From Trifolium pratense (lineage: Eukaryota; Streptophyta; Magnoliopsida; Fabales; Fabaceae): 64,000 nucleotides of DNA. The notes beneath the pieces were generated by a model. That model saw only the letters and a program-made list of their open reading frames with translations. It was not told the DNA's origin and did no database searches. Positions 23,918 through 34,149 of the stretch are shown piece after piece. The stretch covers positions 33,827,362-33,891,361 of the forward strand of contig NC_060061.1 in NCBI RefSeq assembly GCF_020283565.1, read 5' to 3'. The position numbers and the translations under genes were made by a program. How positions within the stretch are numbered: position 1 is the first letter of the stretch; each line of letters opens with the position of its first letter.

Positions 23918-25462
23918 CAAGAGGATGAGATGAATGAGGATGAGTTTGCTTTATTCACCAAGTTTCAGCAATGGAACAGATTTAACAAAAGAAATTTCAG
24001 AGGAGGTAACAGCTCCAGAAATTTTGTCAGCAAAAAGGATGATCAGAAGAACTGCTTCAACTGTAAGAAGCCAGGACACTTTATTGCTGATTGTCCAGAA
24101 ATGTCTGCTAAAGACAAAAGCAAAAGATACAGTTCAAAGAAGCAACAATTCAAGAGCAAATTGAAAAAGAGTCTGATGGCTACTTTTGAAGAGCTATCAT
24201 CTGAGGAAGAAGTTGAGGAAGAAGAAGAGGCAAATCTAGCCCTGATGGCTTCAGCTGACTCAGATGCAGACTCAGACGATGAATCAGAATCAGAATCAGA
24301 TTCTGAAGTAACTGATGAGGTATTTTCTGACTGCTCTAAATCTCAACTTATAACTGCACTTAACAAGGTCATTGAGAAACATCTCAGAGTGCTAAGTAAA
24401 CAAAAAGTTTTACAAGAAAAGCTTAACACTCTGACTGAACAAGCAGAACATTTTCAAGGTCTGTATCAAGAAACTCTGAATAGAGTAAATGACTTTGAAA
24501 AGGGTTGTGCTGTTTGTCACAAACCTATTGATGAGCAGGAAATAGCTCTTCAACAGTTTGTGCATCTCAACCTTGGGAAGAGCAAAGCTGCTAATAGAAT
24601 TTATAATGTTTTAAGACATAGAGGAGAAGGACTTGGCTATGAATATGGTAGAACATATTCAAAGCTAAAGACCTATCCCAAAAAGGTTGGAAAATCTTGG
24701 GTTTACTATGTTGTACCTCAGAGTGAAGAAGGAAAGAAATTTGGTACTCTGGAAGATGAGGACAATAATCTGAGAGATTTGGGAAATGACAACTCAGAGG
24801 AACCAAGTTCCTCAGGATCTGGGAAGAAAAGCTCAGAAGATAAAAGCTATTCAGAACTTGACAGTATTAGTTCAGATGTTCTGAAAGTTTCAAAATCTGA
24901 GGCTTCAACTTCTGGAACCAGAGGAATTCTAGTTCATGAGAAAAGTCAACCTAAAGGCTCAGAAATTCTTAAAAGAAAGTCAAACCTCAAACCTCAGAGG
25001 CAACATAGGACTAAGGTTATTTATGATTCTAGAGTCAGTAAATATAACCAGTCAAATCAATGGACTGGTGATAAATACAAACTCTGGAAGCATAAACAAT
25101 CCAAGTCCTGGAATAATAACAGAACTCAGACTAAGAAACATTTTCAAAAGAGTTATTATTCCAAACCAAAATCTTTCTCTCACACTCAACAACACAGTAA
25201 ACATTTGTGGACTAACAAGCGTGGACCCAGAAGATGGGTACCAAAAGCTGAAATTATGTATCATTCAGATTTACCAACTAGGAAAGGATATGTCCTACCT
25301 AGAGTATGGAAACAAGTCCTATGCAAAGGAAGAAGGGCTTATGTCCTAGACCAATGGCTGACAAATTCTCAAGTTAACAATCAGAACTTGATAAATGAAG
25401 AGGAAGAATATTGGGATGACTTTATCATTAACTGTGATAAAGAGTTCCATCTTAGTGATTAA
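23918..25462 (+). pseudogene. Sirevirus gag, C-terminal part (nucleocapsid and extension)
   Basis: 514 codons continuing the gag frame after the nested element, in exact frame with 15712. A CCHC zinc knuckle (CFNCKKPGHFIADC) lies about 45 residues in. A strongly acidic stretch (Glu-rich, then Asp/Ser repeats) follows, then a heptad-like helical part, a second Cys pair (CAVCHKP), and a long basic, Trp-rich tail. Such a long extension after the knuckle is usual for legume Sireviruses. The frame stops with TAA at 25462, where the pol frame takes over one base back. Confidence 0.9.
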
Positions 25463-28400
25463 AGTTGTTTCTCATACAGCCTGCCACTCAAAGAAATATC
25501 ATGAAACACTCATGGTATCTGGATAGTGGGTGTTCAAGGCACATGACTGGTGACAAACAACTGTTTTCCAAGCTAACCATGAAAGAAGGAGGTTCTGTTG
25601 GCTTTGGAGGAAATCAGAAAGGAAAGATAATAGGTACAGGTACAGTAGGTAATTCTTCCCTATCTATTAATGATGTTTGGTTAGTAGATGGACTCAAACA
25701 TAACCTATTGAGCATAAGTCAATTTTGCGACAATGGTTATGTAGTTGTCTTTAATAAGGAATCATGTACTGTGTCTAAACAATCTGATAACTCCATGATA
25801 TTCAAAGGCCTGAGAAAGAACAATGTTTATAAAATTAATCTTTCTGATTTGAATGAACAAAAAGTGATGTGTCTTTTGACCTTGAGTGAAGAAAAATGGA
25901 TCTGGCATAAGAGGTTAGGCCATGCTAACTGGAGGTTAATCTCTAAGCTTAGTAAGCTTGACCTTGTCAGAGGTTTACCTAAAATCAAATATCACTCAAA
26001 CACACTTTGTGGTTCATGTCAAAAAGGAAAGATTACAAAATCTTCTTTTAAACCTAAGAACATTGTCTCTACCTCAAGACCATTGGAACTTCTTCACATT
26101 GATCTTTTTGGGCCAGTTCACACTGCCTCTATCAATGGAAAGAAGTATGGATTAGTAATTGTTGATGATTACAGTAGATGGACTTGGGTAAAATTCCTAA
26201 GAACAAAAGATGAAGCTTATGATGAGTTTAGCATCTTCTGCAAACAAATTCAAAATGAAAAAGGCTACACTATTTTAAAACTTAGAAGTGATCATGGTGG
26301 AGAATTTGAAAATGAACCTTTTGAACACTTTTGTGAAAAATATGGCATTTTGCATGAATTCTCTTCTCCTAGAACACCTCAACAAAATGGGGTTGTAGAA
26401 AGGAAGAATAGAACTCTGCAAGAAATGGCCAGAACCATGATGCATGAAACAAATGTAGCAAAGTTTTTATGGGCAGAAGCTGTAAACACAGCATGTTATG
26501 TTCAAAATAGAATCTATATCAGATCTAAGTTGAACAAAACTGCTTATGAATTGTTCAAAGGAAGAAAACCTGATATTTCTTATTTTCATCAGTTTGGATG
26601 TACGTGTTACATCTTAAATAACAAAGTCCATCTAAAGAAATTTGATGCTAGAGGTTATAAGGGTATTTTTATAGGATACTCTGAACGCTCAAAAGCATAC
26701 AGACTGTATATTTCTGAAACACACACTGTGGAAGAAAGTATGCATGTCAAATTTGATGACAAAGAGCCTGACCAAGTGTCAGAGCTTGTGGAAGGTTTGT
26801 CTAGATTTCAGGTATCAGAGGATCAATATTCAGATATTCCAAACTACTCAGAACATCCATTTTCTGAAGAACCTCTGAATACAACAGTTCCTACAGACTC
26901 TGAACAACAAAGAACTGAAGCAACTGCTGAACCTGATGTTGATGAGTCTGAAGATGATGAGCCTCCAAGAAATACTTTCAAATATAAATCATCACATCCA
27001 GAGGAACTGATATTAGGCAACAAAGATAGTCCAAGGAAGACAAGATCTCAACTGAGAAATGAGGAATCATTAGTTGGTCTTATCTCAATGATGGAACCTT
27101 CAAAGATTGATGAAGCTCTGAAAGATGATGCTTGGATTGTAGCAATGCAAGAAGAGCTGAATCAATTTCAAAGGAATGATGTGTGGACTCTAGTGCCTAA
27201 GCCTTCACACAAGAACATTATTGGAACAAAATGGGTATTCAGAAACAAGCTGAATGAACAAGGTGAAGTGGTAAGAAACAAGGCTAGATTGGTTGCACAA
27301 GGTTATAGTCAACAAGAGGGGATTGACTATACTGAAACCTTTGCACCAGTTGCTAGACTTGAAGCAATCAGGTTACTTCTATCTTATGCTGTTAATCATG
27401 GAATAACCTTGTATCAGATGGATGTTAAAAGTGCCTTCTTAAATGGTTTCATTTCTGAAGAAGTGTATGTTAAGCAACCTCCTGGTTTTGAAGATGTCTC
27501 AAACCCAGAACATGTTTTTAAACTGAAGAAATCACTGTATGGTCTGAAACAAGCTCCAAGAGCTTGGTATGATAGACTCAGTAATTTCCTTCTTGAAAAA
27601 GGTTTTGAAAAAGGAAAGGTTGATTGCACACTCTTTAGAAAAACAATCAAAGAAGACATTTTAATTATTCAAATTTATGTTGATGATATTATTTTTGGTT
27701 CAACTAATGCTGCTTTGTGCAAGAATTTTTCTAAGATAATGCAGGATGAATTTGAAATGAGCATGATGGGAGAGTTGAAGTTCTTTCTTGGAATTCAAAT
27801 CAATCAGAAGAAGGAAGGAACTTATGTTCATCAATCAAAATACACTAAAGAACTTCTGAAGAAATTCAATCTAGATGACTGCAAGATAATGAACACTCCT
27901 ATGCATCCAACTACCAACATGGGCAAGTCAGATGATGAAGGAAAGGTAGATCAAAAGGTCTACAGAGGTATGATTGGTTCCTTACTCTATCTGACAGCCT
28001 CTAGACCAGATATTTTATTCAGTGTTTGCTTATGTGCAAGATTCCAGTCAGATCCTAGAGAATCTCATCTTACAGCTGTAAAGAGAATCTTTAGGTATCT
28101 GAAAGGAACAACTAATCTTGGACTTCTCTATAAGAAATCCAATGATTATGTGCTAAATGGATTCTGTGATGCTGACTATGCTGGAGATAAAATTGAAAGA
28201 AAATCCACAAGTGGCAATTGTCAATTTGTTGGTGAAAACCTTATCTCCTGGGCTAGTAAAAGACAAACTACTATAGCTTTGTCTACAGCAGAAGCAGAAT
28301 ACATTTCAGCAGCTAAATGTTGTACACAACTACTCTGGCTAAAATATCAGTTAGAAGATTATCAGGTAAGCAGTAACAATATTCCTTTATATTGTGATAA

Positions 28401-28623
28401 TACTGCAGCCATTCATTTATCTAAAAATCCTATTCTACACTCTAGAGCCAAACATATTGAAATTAAACACCATTTTATCAGAGATTATGTTCAGAGAGGC
28501 ATTATAGATATTAAGTTTGTTGATACTGAAAATCAATGGGCTGATATATTTACTAAAGCTTTATCCGTTGAAAGATTTGATTTTATAAAGAAACATCTGA
28601 ACATGTTTTCAATCTCTGAATGA
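25459..28623 (+). CDS. Sirevirus pol polyprotein: protease, integrase, RT, RNase H
   Basis: About 1050 residues, uninterrupted. Protease motif [11 protein letters not shown] near residue 20. Integrase zinc finger with HKRLGHAN and CGSCQKGK; integrase core acids in [16 protein letters not shown] and the [13 protein letters not shown] block. RT with [22 protein letters not shown] and the catalytic YVDD. RNase H with DADYAGD and [11 protein letters not shown]. No ATG lies at the beginning: the frame opens at 25459, overlapping the last bases of gag, and is -1 relative to gag, so a gag-pol fusion would need a -1 shift (or other bypass) right at the gag stop. Intact sequence suggests recent activity. 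Confidence 0.95.
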   Translation, partial: LKLFLIQPATQRNIMKHSWYLDSGCSRHMTGDKQLFSKLTMKEGGSVGFGGNQKGKIIGTGTVGNSSLSINDVWLVDGLKHNLLSISQFCDNGYVVVFNKESCTVSKQSDNSMIFKGLRKNNVYKINLSDLNEQKVMCLLTLSEEKWIWHKRLGHANWRLISKLSKLDLVRGLPKIKYHSNTLCGSCQKGKITKSSFKPKNIVSTSRPLELLHIDLFGPVHTASINGKKYGLVIVDDYSRWTWVKFLRTKDEAYDEFSIFCKQIQNEKGYTILKLRSDHGGEFENEPFEHFCEKYGILHEFSSPRTPQQNGVVERKNRTLQEMARTMMHETNVAKFLWAEAVNTACYVQNRIYIRSKLNKTAYELFKGRKPDISYFHQFGCTCYILNNKVHLKKFDARGYKGIFIGYSERSKAYRLYISETHTVEESMHVKFDDKEPDQVSELVEGLSRFQVSEDQYSDIPNYSEHPFSEEPLNTTVPTDSEQQRTEATAEPDVDESEDDEPPRNTFKYKSSHPEELILGNKDSPRKTRSQLRNEESLVGLISMMEPSKIDEALKDDAWIVAMQEELNQFQRNDVWTLVPKPSHKNIIGTKWVFRNKLNEQGEVVRNKARLVAQGYSQQEGIDYTETFAPVARLEAIRLLLSYAVNHGITLYQMDVKSAFLNGFISEEVYVKQPPGFEDVSNPEHVFKLKKSLYGLKQAPRAWYDRLSNFLLEKGFEKGKVDCTLFRKTIKEDILIIQIYVDDIIFGSTNAALCKNFSKIMQDEFEMSMMGELKFFLGIQINQKKEGTYVHQSKYTKELLKKFNLDDCKIMNTPMHPTTNMGKSDDEGKVDQKVYRGMIGSLLYLTASRPDILFSVCLCARFQSDPRESHLTAVKRIFRYLKGTTNLGLLYKKSNDYVLNGFCDADYAGDKIERKSTSGNCQFVGENLISWASKRQTTIALSTAEAEYISAAKCCTQLLWLKYQLEDYQVSSNNIPLYCDNTAAIHLSKNPILHSRAKHIEIKHHFIRDYVQRGIIDIKFVDTENQWADIFTKALSVERFDFIKKHLNMFSISE

Positions 28624-28935
28624 AAATTTTTTTTGGCAATTAAAGTGTAAGAGGTTATATCAGAACTTATGATTCAGATCATCTGAAACACAAGCTCTGA
28701 AGTACCTAACTCTGATAGAGAATTTTAAATAACTCAGAGGCTCTGAACTATTTAAGTGGGAAACGTTTAGTATTCACTGCTGAACAGTTGTCCATTAAAA
28801 TAGCAGTTACCGAGTAAATTTCTGCACGTGGTCTACGTGTGTCAGGTAGTGGGTGGTTAATGATGATTTTTGGTATTCAACTTTCTGTCAATTAGCGTAA
28901 CTTCCCAAATTTGCTATTTTCGTGTTAACTGTGTG

Positions 28936-29070
28936 CATTTAAATAAAACTTACACAATACACTTGCACACTATTCACTTTCACAACCTACACTTTCATAT
29001 TCTCTCTAAACCTCCAACACACTTTCTTTCTCTCTCGTTAGTTTTCCAAACCTTACCCTAATCTCCAACA
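28936..29070 (+). promoter_or_regulatory. Putative leader/promoter or splice acceptor region for the envelope-like ORF
   Basis: A TATA-like ATTTAAATAAA at about 28938-28948 is followed by a C/T-rich leader and a plant-type start context (CAACAATGGCT). The pyrimidine tract ending in TTAG at 29041 could instead be a 3' splice site for a subgenomic RNA. Both readings are inference. The 447-bp gap after pol has several stops in every frame, so read-through from pol is unlikely. Confidence 0.45.
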
Positions 29071-31800
29071 ATGGCTGGTGCTTCGTCTTCTTCGTCAAAA
29101 AGGATTCCACCGTTTATATTCAAAAATCTTCAGATCGTTGGGAACGAGATGGAGTTTCCAGAATCTGAACTCACTTTTCTTTCAGAGAAGATGGTTGATT
29201 TCGACGGTCTACAAGCTAATGGGTTTGATGTTAAAAAGTACTTTATCACTCAGGGATGGGATAAGTACTTCGACATGCTTAATGGTCCCATTTATCCAGA
29301 TTTGTTGAAGAAATTTTGGATGAAAGCAAAGGTGTTTGATAAGCATGAAGCTAAGAAGGAAGAGCTTGCTGCAATAGAAAGGAATCCTAGTCTGAAGGGT
29401 AAAACTAGGAAGGAAATGGGTTTGCTGGATTATACAGGTGTACAGATTAGGTCAAATATCTGTGGGATGAACATGGCACTCTCGCCTATCCACTTCAATG
29501 CTCTTCTTGGTCTACCTAACTCTGGGATAGAGTTAGATGTGTTTGAAAAGGATACAAGATACAGAGATGATCTTCTGCATCTCATTTGCACAGACTTCTC
29601 CTTAAAAGGGAAAGTCAAGGGTTTGACTGATGAATGTAGAGTTCTTTTCAAGATCATCTTAGCAGCTATCAGTCCAAGGGTTGGTGGGACTGATACAATC
29701 TCCTGGACTCATCGTCATCTGCTGTATTTCCTTCTGACAGGAAAGAAGGTTAATCTTGGAGATTACTTTTTTGAAAGGATTTGTGAAGCCATTTTTGCAA
29801 GTAAATCTCAGAGGAAAACTACTATAGTTTATCCTAGGTTGTTGTCAGACCTTCTGCATCAAGGTCATGTTGTTCAAAACTTAAGGAAATTCCACCCAGA
29901 ATTGGTTCAGAAGAAGTTTTATCCAGAGATTCTGAACGCTAGTTTTCTGTCCAAGATGCGTTTGATTGCATCTAAGCCTGTTGCTCCCCCACAAGAGTTC
30001 TCTGTTAGGCTTGAAGATCGTCTGTATGTAGAAGGCTATCCAGTTATATCTGAAGCTGATGCTGAGCATGTGATTCAGGACTACTTAGAAGTGCTCAGAC
30101 AAGAAGGTTTTGTTGTTGATAGGAGTATGGTTCCTCCTGCCCCTGCAAATCTGTATAATCCTTCTAGGAAGCAAAAGAGAAAGGCTGGAACTCAAGAGGA
30201 TCTACCTAAGCCAGATCTTTTGGCTCAGAAGAAAGTTAAAGTTGAACAATCTATGGCTGAGCAAAGGACTAAGAGGAAGCATGAAGAAACTGCAAACAAG
30301 GCTGCTGAAGGAGCTTCCAAACAGCCTATTGTTGTTGAGGAAGACAGGTCATCTGAAGGATCTACGTCAGAAGATGAGACTGAATCTGATGAAGCGACTC
30401 TGGCTGCTCGTTTGAGGAAAAGACCTGCTCCTATTTCCAAAGATAAAGGTAAGTCTACGAAGTTTGTCTTTAATGAAAATGAGATTGGAATAGGTTACAC
30501 CAAACCTCTCAGAACTATTTTACCAACCTCTGATATTCCAACCTCTGATAACCCCCTATCTGAACTAGAAAAACATCTGAGCCCTGACCCTCTCAATAAT
30601 CACCCTCCTTCTCATGAAACTCAACACAAATCTAGCTCACCTCCTAAACCTAAATCACCTCAACCTCAACCTCAACCTGAAATTCCACCATCTGAACCTC
30701 AACCAGATATTCCAAATGATGAACCAACCTCTCCTATCAAACAACCTTCTCCACTTAGATCTCCTAACACCACCCCTGAACAAATTGCTCCTGAACCAAC
30801 ACCTGACCATAAATCTCCTGAACCATCTCCTGAGCATATTTACCCTGAATCCACTTCTGACATCTCATCATCTGAACCAACCCCTGAACCCCATCCTCAT
30901 CCAAGTGCTGAACATGCTTCTCCTGAGCATATTCACACTTGTGCTCCCAAGCCTTCAGCCGCAGAAGTTGTGATTATTGACAACCCTGCTACTGAAACAC
31001 CTACTCTCTCTACCATTCCCAATCCTTCACCCTCATCATCTAACCCGTTTAGTAATCTATCCACTCAGTTTCATGAAGACTTGGTTAGATTATCTTTGCT
31101 TAAGGACAGGTTTCTAGTTTGTCCTTCTGATGTGGACTTGGAAGTTTCAAGCATTAAGGCAAGGATTTGCAATGCTTTGGATGGTGCTGCTGAGAAAATT
31201 AAGGCTGTGATTGGAAGAAGAGACTTGGATGTGATAAGCTTCATGAGGGAAAGTCTGGCTAGGGCTGAATTGAAAAGGTTGACCACGTTTAATCATGCTG
31301 GATTTGAACTTGCCAAGCTGGAAGCAATTGCTGCTGTTGAACAACGTCTGAACGCTTTCAAAGTCATCTGGATAGACTCCAAGCTGTTTCAGAGTCTTGA
31401 AGCTCAGAGGTCTGAGTCTGAAAGGTTAGAAGAAGCCGCTGCTAGAGTTGCCGAGTTGGCAAATGAACTACATAATGAGGATGCCACAGAAGAGGATGTA
31501 CTGAATGTGCTGAACCAGGATGATGTCCTGATGATTGATTACCCAGAGGAAGGTGAACCCTCTGATAAAGGCAAGGCACCTTTGATTGAAGAACAAGCGC
31601 CTTTGGTTCAAGATCAAGCTCCTGTTATTGGTAATCAGTTGCAGATCTTTCACGAAGCTCTGAGGGAGCAGCAAGAAGGATTGGAAAGGCAAAGGACAGC
31701 TCACCTCAACTTGGAATCCAAAGTGGATGGTCTGGTTTCCAACGTGGGATCTTTGAATGATAAATTCGACCAACTCTTAGCCTTTCTTAAGAAACCTTAG
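29071..31800 (+). CDS. Sirevirus envelope-like ORF (ORF3)
   Basis: 909 residues in the position of the so-called envelope-like gene of Sireviruses. Residues 1-300 form a globular, mixed part (IPPFIFKNLQ; LSPIHFNALLGLPNSGIEL). A basic cluster at about 366-412 (RKQKRKAG, KKVKVEQ, RTKRKHEE) looks like a nuclear localisation signal. An acidic Ser/Glu patch follows, then a Pro/Ser/Glu-rich low-complexity stretch at about 490-650 with PEPTPEH-like repeats, and a charged helical, probably coiled-coil, C terminus. I see no signal peptide and no membrane-length hydrophobic segment, so a role as an envelope is doubtful. Its function is unknown. It has its own good ATG context. Confidence 0.88.
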   Translation: MAGASSSSSKRIPPFIFKNLQIVGNEMEFPESELTFLSEKMVDFDGLQANGFDVKKYFITQGWDKYFDMLNGPIYPDLLKKFWMKAKVFDKHEAKKEELAAIERNPSLKGKTRKEMGLLDYTGVQIRSNICGMNMALSPIHFNALLGLPNSGIELDVFEKDTRYRDDLLHLICTDFSLKGKVKGLTDECRVLFKIILAAISPRVGGTDTISWTHRHLLYFLLTGKKVNLGDYFFERICEAIFASKSQRKTTIVYPRLLSDLLHQGHVVQNLRKFHPELVQKKFYPEILNASFLSKMRLIASKPVAPPQEFSVRLEDRLYVEGYPVISEADAEHVIQDYLEVLRQEGFVVDRSMVPPAPANLYNPSRKQKRKAGTQEDLPKPDLLAQKKVKVEQSMAEQRTKRKHEETANKAAEGASKQPIVVEEDRSSEGSTSEDETESDEATLAARLRKRPAPISKDKGKSTKFVFNENEIGIGYTKPLRTILPTSDIPTSDNPLSELEKHLSPDPLNNHPPSHETQHKSSSPPKPKSPQPQPQPEIPPSEPQPDIPNDEPTSPIKQPSPLRSPNTTPEQIAPEPTPDHKSPEPSPEHIYPESTSDISSSEPTPEPHPHPSAEHASPEHIHTCAPKPSAAEVVIIDNPATETPTLSTIPNPSPSSSNPFSNLSTQFHEDLVRLSLLKDRFLVCPSDVDLEVSSIKARICNALDGAAEKIKAVIGRRDLDVISFMRESLARAELKRLTTFNHAGFELAKLEAIAAVEQRLNAFKVIWIDSKLFQSLEAQRSESERLEEAAARVAELANELHNEDATEEDVLNVLNQDDVLMIDYPEEGEPSDKGKAPLIEEQAPLVQDQAPVIGNQLQIFHEALREQQEGLERQRTAHLNLESKVDGLVSNVGSLNDKFDQLLAFLKKP

Positions 31801-31822
31801 GATTCTATGCACTTGTTTTAAG

Positions 31823-31850
31823 TTTTTTTTTTTTTTTTTTTTTTTTTTTT
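31823..31850. repeat. Poly(T) tract of about 28 bases
   Basis: Homopolymer 22 bp after the stop of the envelope-like ORF. On the minus strand it is a poly(A) run, downstream of the antisense ORF and its AATAAA. It could be slippage or an old poly(A) tail. Its length may be an assembly estimate. Confidence 0.9.
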
Positions 31851-32001
31851 ATTTATCTTCTGAACACTTTTTCTGGTTTATCTATTTCAAGTTGTTTGGT
31901 TTACGTTTTGCTTGATTACTTATTTCATGTTCTCTTGATAATTATATTATCTTGATAAATAAGCACATAAGAACACAAGATGCTTTTTAAAAACGAAAAT
32001 T

Positions 32002-32007
32002 TTTATT
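32002..32007 (-). terminator. Putative poly(A) signal for the antisense ORF
   Basis: AATAAA on the minus strand, about 59 bases after the antisense stop codon at 32066. A single short motif in an AT-rich region, so weak alone. Confidence 0.4.
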
Positions 32008-32065
32008 AATGCTCTAACCATGTTGAGTACATTGGTAAAAAGAAAAAGAAAAAGACAACCTAATC

Positions 32066-32431
32066 CTAATCAGATGGATAATACTCAGAAGAAATCTCAG
32101 ATTTCTCCTCAGCATCCTCTGATGAAATCTCTATGGGATCTGGGTTTTGTGCTTCTTCTTCTTCTTCTTGTTCCTCTTCTGGAACATAGCTAGCCAAGAA
32201 CTCAACATAGTCAGCATCATCTTCATTCTCTTCAGCTTCAGAATCTGATGAGATGATTATTATCTCAGACTCTTGTGGTTTCTTGTTGTCTTCTTTATCT
32301 TTCTCATCGTCTTCGCGTTTCTCTTCGTTCTTCTTTCTCTTAAACTCTGCGATGCGTAAACTAAATCTTTTCATTCTTCCCAATCTCTCTTGCTTCACTT
32401 GTTTATTCTTGTTTTTACGTGAAGCAGGCAT
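32066..32431 (-). CDS. Antisense ORF of the Sirevirus: small basic/acidic protein with SUMO-interaction-like motif
   Basis: 121 residues encoded opposite to the element, between the envelope-like ORF and the 3' LTR. Residues 1-40 are strongly basic (MPASRKNKNK, KRFSLRIAEFKRKK), like a nuclear or nucleic-acid-binding tail. Residues 40-121 are acidic. The string EIIIISSDSEAEE fits the classic SUMO-interaction motif, a hydrophobic core followed by Ser and acids; a second, weaker one is PIEISSEDAEE. Upstream on the minus strand there is a TATA box about 100 bases before the ATG, and downstream an AATAAA. I know no family match. Either a genuine accessory gene or a long chance frame; composition and flanking signals favour a gene. 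Confidence 0.6.
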   Translation of the reverse strand: MPASRKNKNKQVKQERLGRMKRFSLRIAEFKRKKNEEKREDDEKDKEDNKKPQESEIIIISSDSEAEENEDDADYVEFLASYVPEEEQEEEEEAQNPDPIEISSEDAEEKSEISSEYYPSD

Positions 32432-32531
32432 GTTAACTTGTTCCGTTTTATAAACTTTTGAGCGCGTTGGTTTTCGTTTTTGAAATTAATTCACCTTTGT
32501 AACAACCACTCTTCTTCTTTGACTGTCTTGA

Positions 32532-32539
32532 TTATATAA
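32532..32539 (-). promoter_or_regulatory. Putative TATA box of the antisense ORF
   Basis: TTATATAA, about 101 bases upstream of the antisense ATG, which would give a 5' UTR near 70 bases. The motif is palindromic, so strand is assumed from context. Confidence 0.4.
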
Positions 32540-32565
32540 CTTTTTTTTTACTTTTTGATAATGAC

Positions 32566-33024
32566 AAAAGGGGGAGTAGTTACGCATTAATTGATAAGTG
32601 ATAAGTTCAAAACTGAAACCACGCTTTTATGCTTTTATCTCGCTTTTATCCGTTAAATTAAAAGTTGTTACTTTTAAGTTGTTTTACGTATTTCAATGCG
32701 GAGACTAAGTTAGTTGAAACTAAAATAAATTTCATAAGTAAGGATAAGTTAAGAGTGCAATTTTAACTTAGCCTTATGAGACTTAGGGGGAGAGCTTGCA
32801 AACCTCTCGCTCTGAAGAAAGATATGAAACTTGTTTTATTTCAAACCATCTTAATCTTATACTAAATTAAAATATCATGGATAAAACATAAAGTTCAGAC
32901 TTTATGGAGTATCAATCTTAGGGGGAGCTTGCAAACCTCATAAACCTAAGAGAAACATGATAAGTTAATTTAACAACAATTGTCAATTAATACTTATGTT
33001 TGTCATCATCAAAAAGGGGGAGAT
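32566..33024 (+). other. Multiple polypurine tracts before the Sirevirus 3' LTR
   Basis: GGGGGAG occurs at about 32570, 32786, 32921 and 33016; the last, AAAAAGGGGGAGAT, directly precedes the LTR and is the working tract. Two of the others are followed by the same CTTGCAAACCTC. Several tracts in this place are a known trait of Sireviruses. No gene is seen between them. Confidence 0.75.
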
Positions 33025-34149
33025 TGTTGGAACAAAATTGATTTAAAAATGTTTGCCCCTAAATCTATAAAGGTTTTGATGATAACAAAGTATTAATTAA
33101 CAATTGGAAGGACTAAAAATTTATTTTGAGTGCGCAGATATAAGCATCATATAAGCTCTGAGTGAAGTTCAGAGGATGTGAATTCAGAAGTTCACAAGCG
33201 CTCAGAAGATGTTGGACTTCAGAAGTTACAACATTCAGAGGATGAAGACTTCAGAACTTCTTGTCTGTCTACAAGCTTCATCAACCTCTGAAGATCTCTT
33301 TGAAAGCTGTGAAGATTCCCTTTGCTAGTCAACTCTTCTACCAATGAAGAAAAGGACCTTTCAAGTCTGATCAGTCCAGCTACCTCTGTTTTGTCTGTCC
33401 TCTTTTGAGAACGTGAGTCTTCAGTTTTGTTAGCTGAATAAGGAAAGTCTTCTCTGCAGTAGTCAAAGTACCTGAAACTCTTTCTTAGTTTTGGATACAA
33501 CCAAACTGCATCAAGACAGGCTGCTTGAAGACAAAAGATTATCAACTCCAACGGCTCCTTTTGCAACGACTCTTTTCTAGTGGTATATATACTAGAAGCT
33601 TCAGCTACAACAAATATACAATTATCAAGATTTGAACGTGCGCTGAACAAACTCTGAACTCTGTGATATACAAGCTCTGAACCTTTTATCAAGTGTTTTT
33701 GCACTTCAGCCAAATACTCTGTACTATTTGTATTTGCTCTCTTTAGGTTCATCTAAGAGCTGTTGTATATTTTCATATACTTTATTATTACTTGAGAAAC
33801 TTAAGCTTGTGTGCTTAAGTGTGAAGTCTTAAGCTTGTGTGCTTGAGCATTGTTGAGAAGTCTCTTGCTTGTGTGCTTGAGCATTGTTGAGAAGTCTCTT
33901 GCTTGTGTGCTTGAGCAGGTGTAATCTTGTGTGATTATAGTGAACTCCCTTGGAAGTGCAAGGGGACTGGACTACTCTCGTTTTGTGAGAGGAACCAGTA
34001 TAAAGTGCTTGTGTGATTTCTCTCTCTCTCTCTTGTTATAATTTGTGTTATTTATCCGCTGCGAACGTAGTTGAGTTAAGAACTTGAAAAAATTTTAACT
34101 TAGCTAAAACACAATTCAACCCCCCCCTTCTTGTGTTTTCACACCTTCA
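33025..34149 (+). repeat. Sirevirus 3' LTR (1125 bp)
   Basis: Identical to 13660-14784 except at 33424 (G for T). Followed by the duplication attgc (34150-34154). Confidence 0.95.

Larger units (their letters stand above)
13660..34149 (+). mobile_element. Sirevirus (SIRE/Maximus-type Ty1-copia) with envelope-like ORF, itself interrupted
   Basis: Flanked by the 5-bp duplication attgc. LTRs are 13660-14784 and 33025-34149, 1125 bp each, with a single difference seen (14059 T versus 33424 G). Removing the nested element and its duplication leaves about 12.3 kb. Order: LTR, tRNA-Met primer site, gag, pol (protease, integrase, RT, RNase H), envelope-like ORF, an antisense ORF, several polypurine tracts, LTR. 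Integrase before RT marks Ty1-copia, and the extra ORF after pol marks Sirevirus. Apart from the nested insertion the coding regions are open, and one LTR difference implies recent insertion. Confidence 0.95.

Noticed and set aside
28600..28660. Read-through of the pol stop into the envelope-like ORF, as in soybean SIRE1
   Set aside because: The frames agree in phase, but the stop context is TGA-AAA-TTT, not the UAG-CAR-YYA type, and further in-frame stops follow before the ATG.
30110..30973. Alternative frames within the envelope-like ORF rich in Leu, Asn or Arg
   Set aside because: Shifted readings of the Pro/Ser/Glu repeat region; low complexity and no start context.
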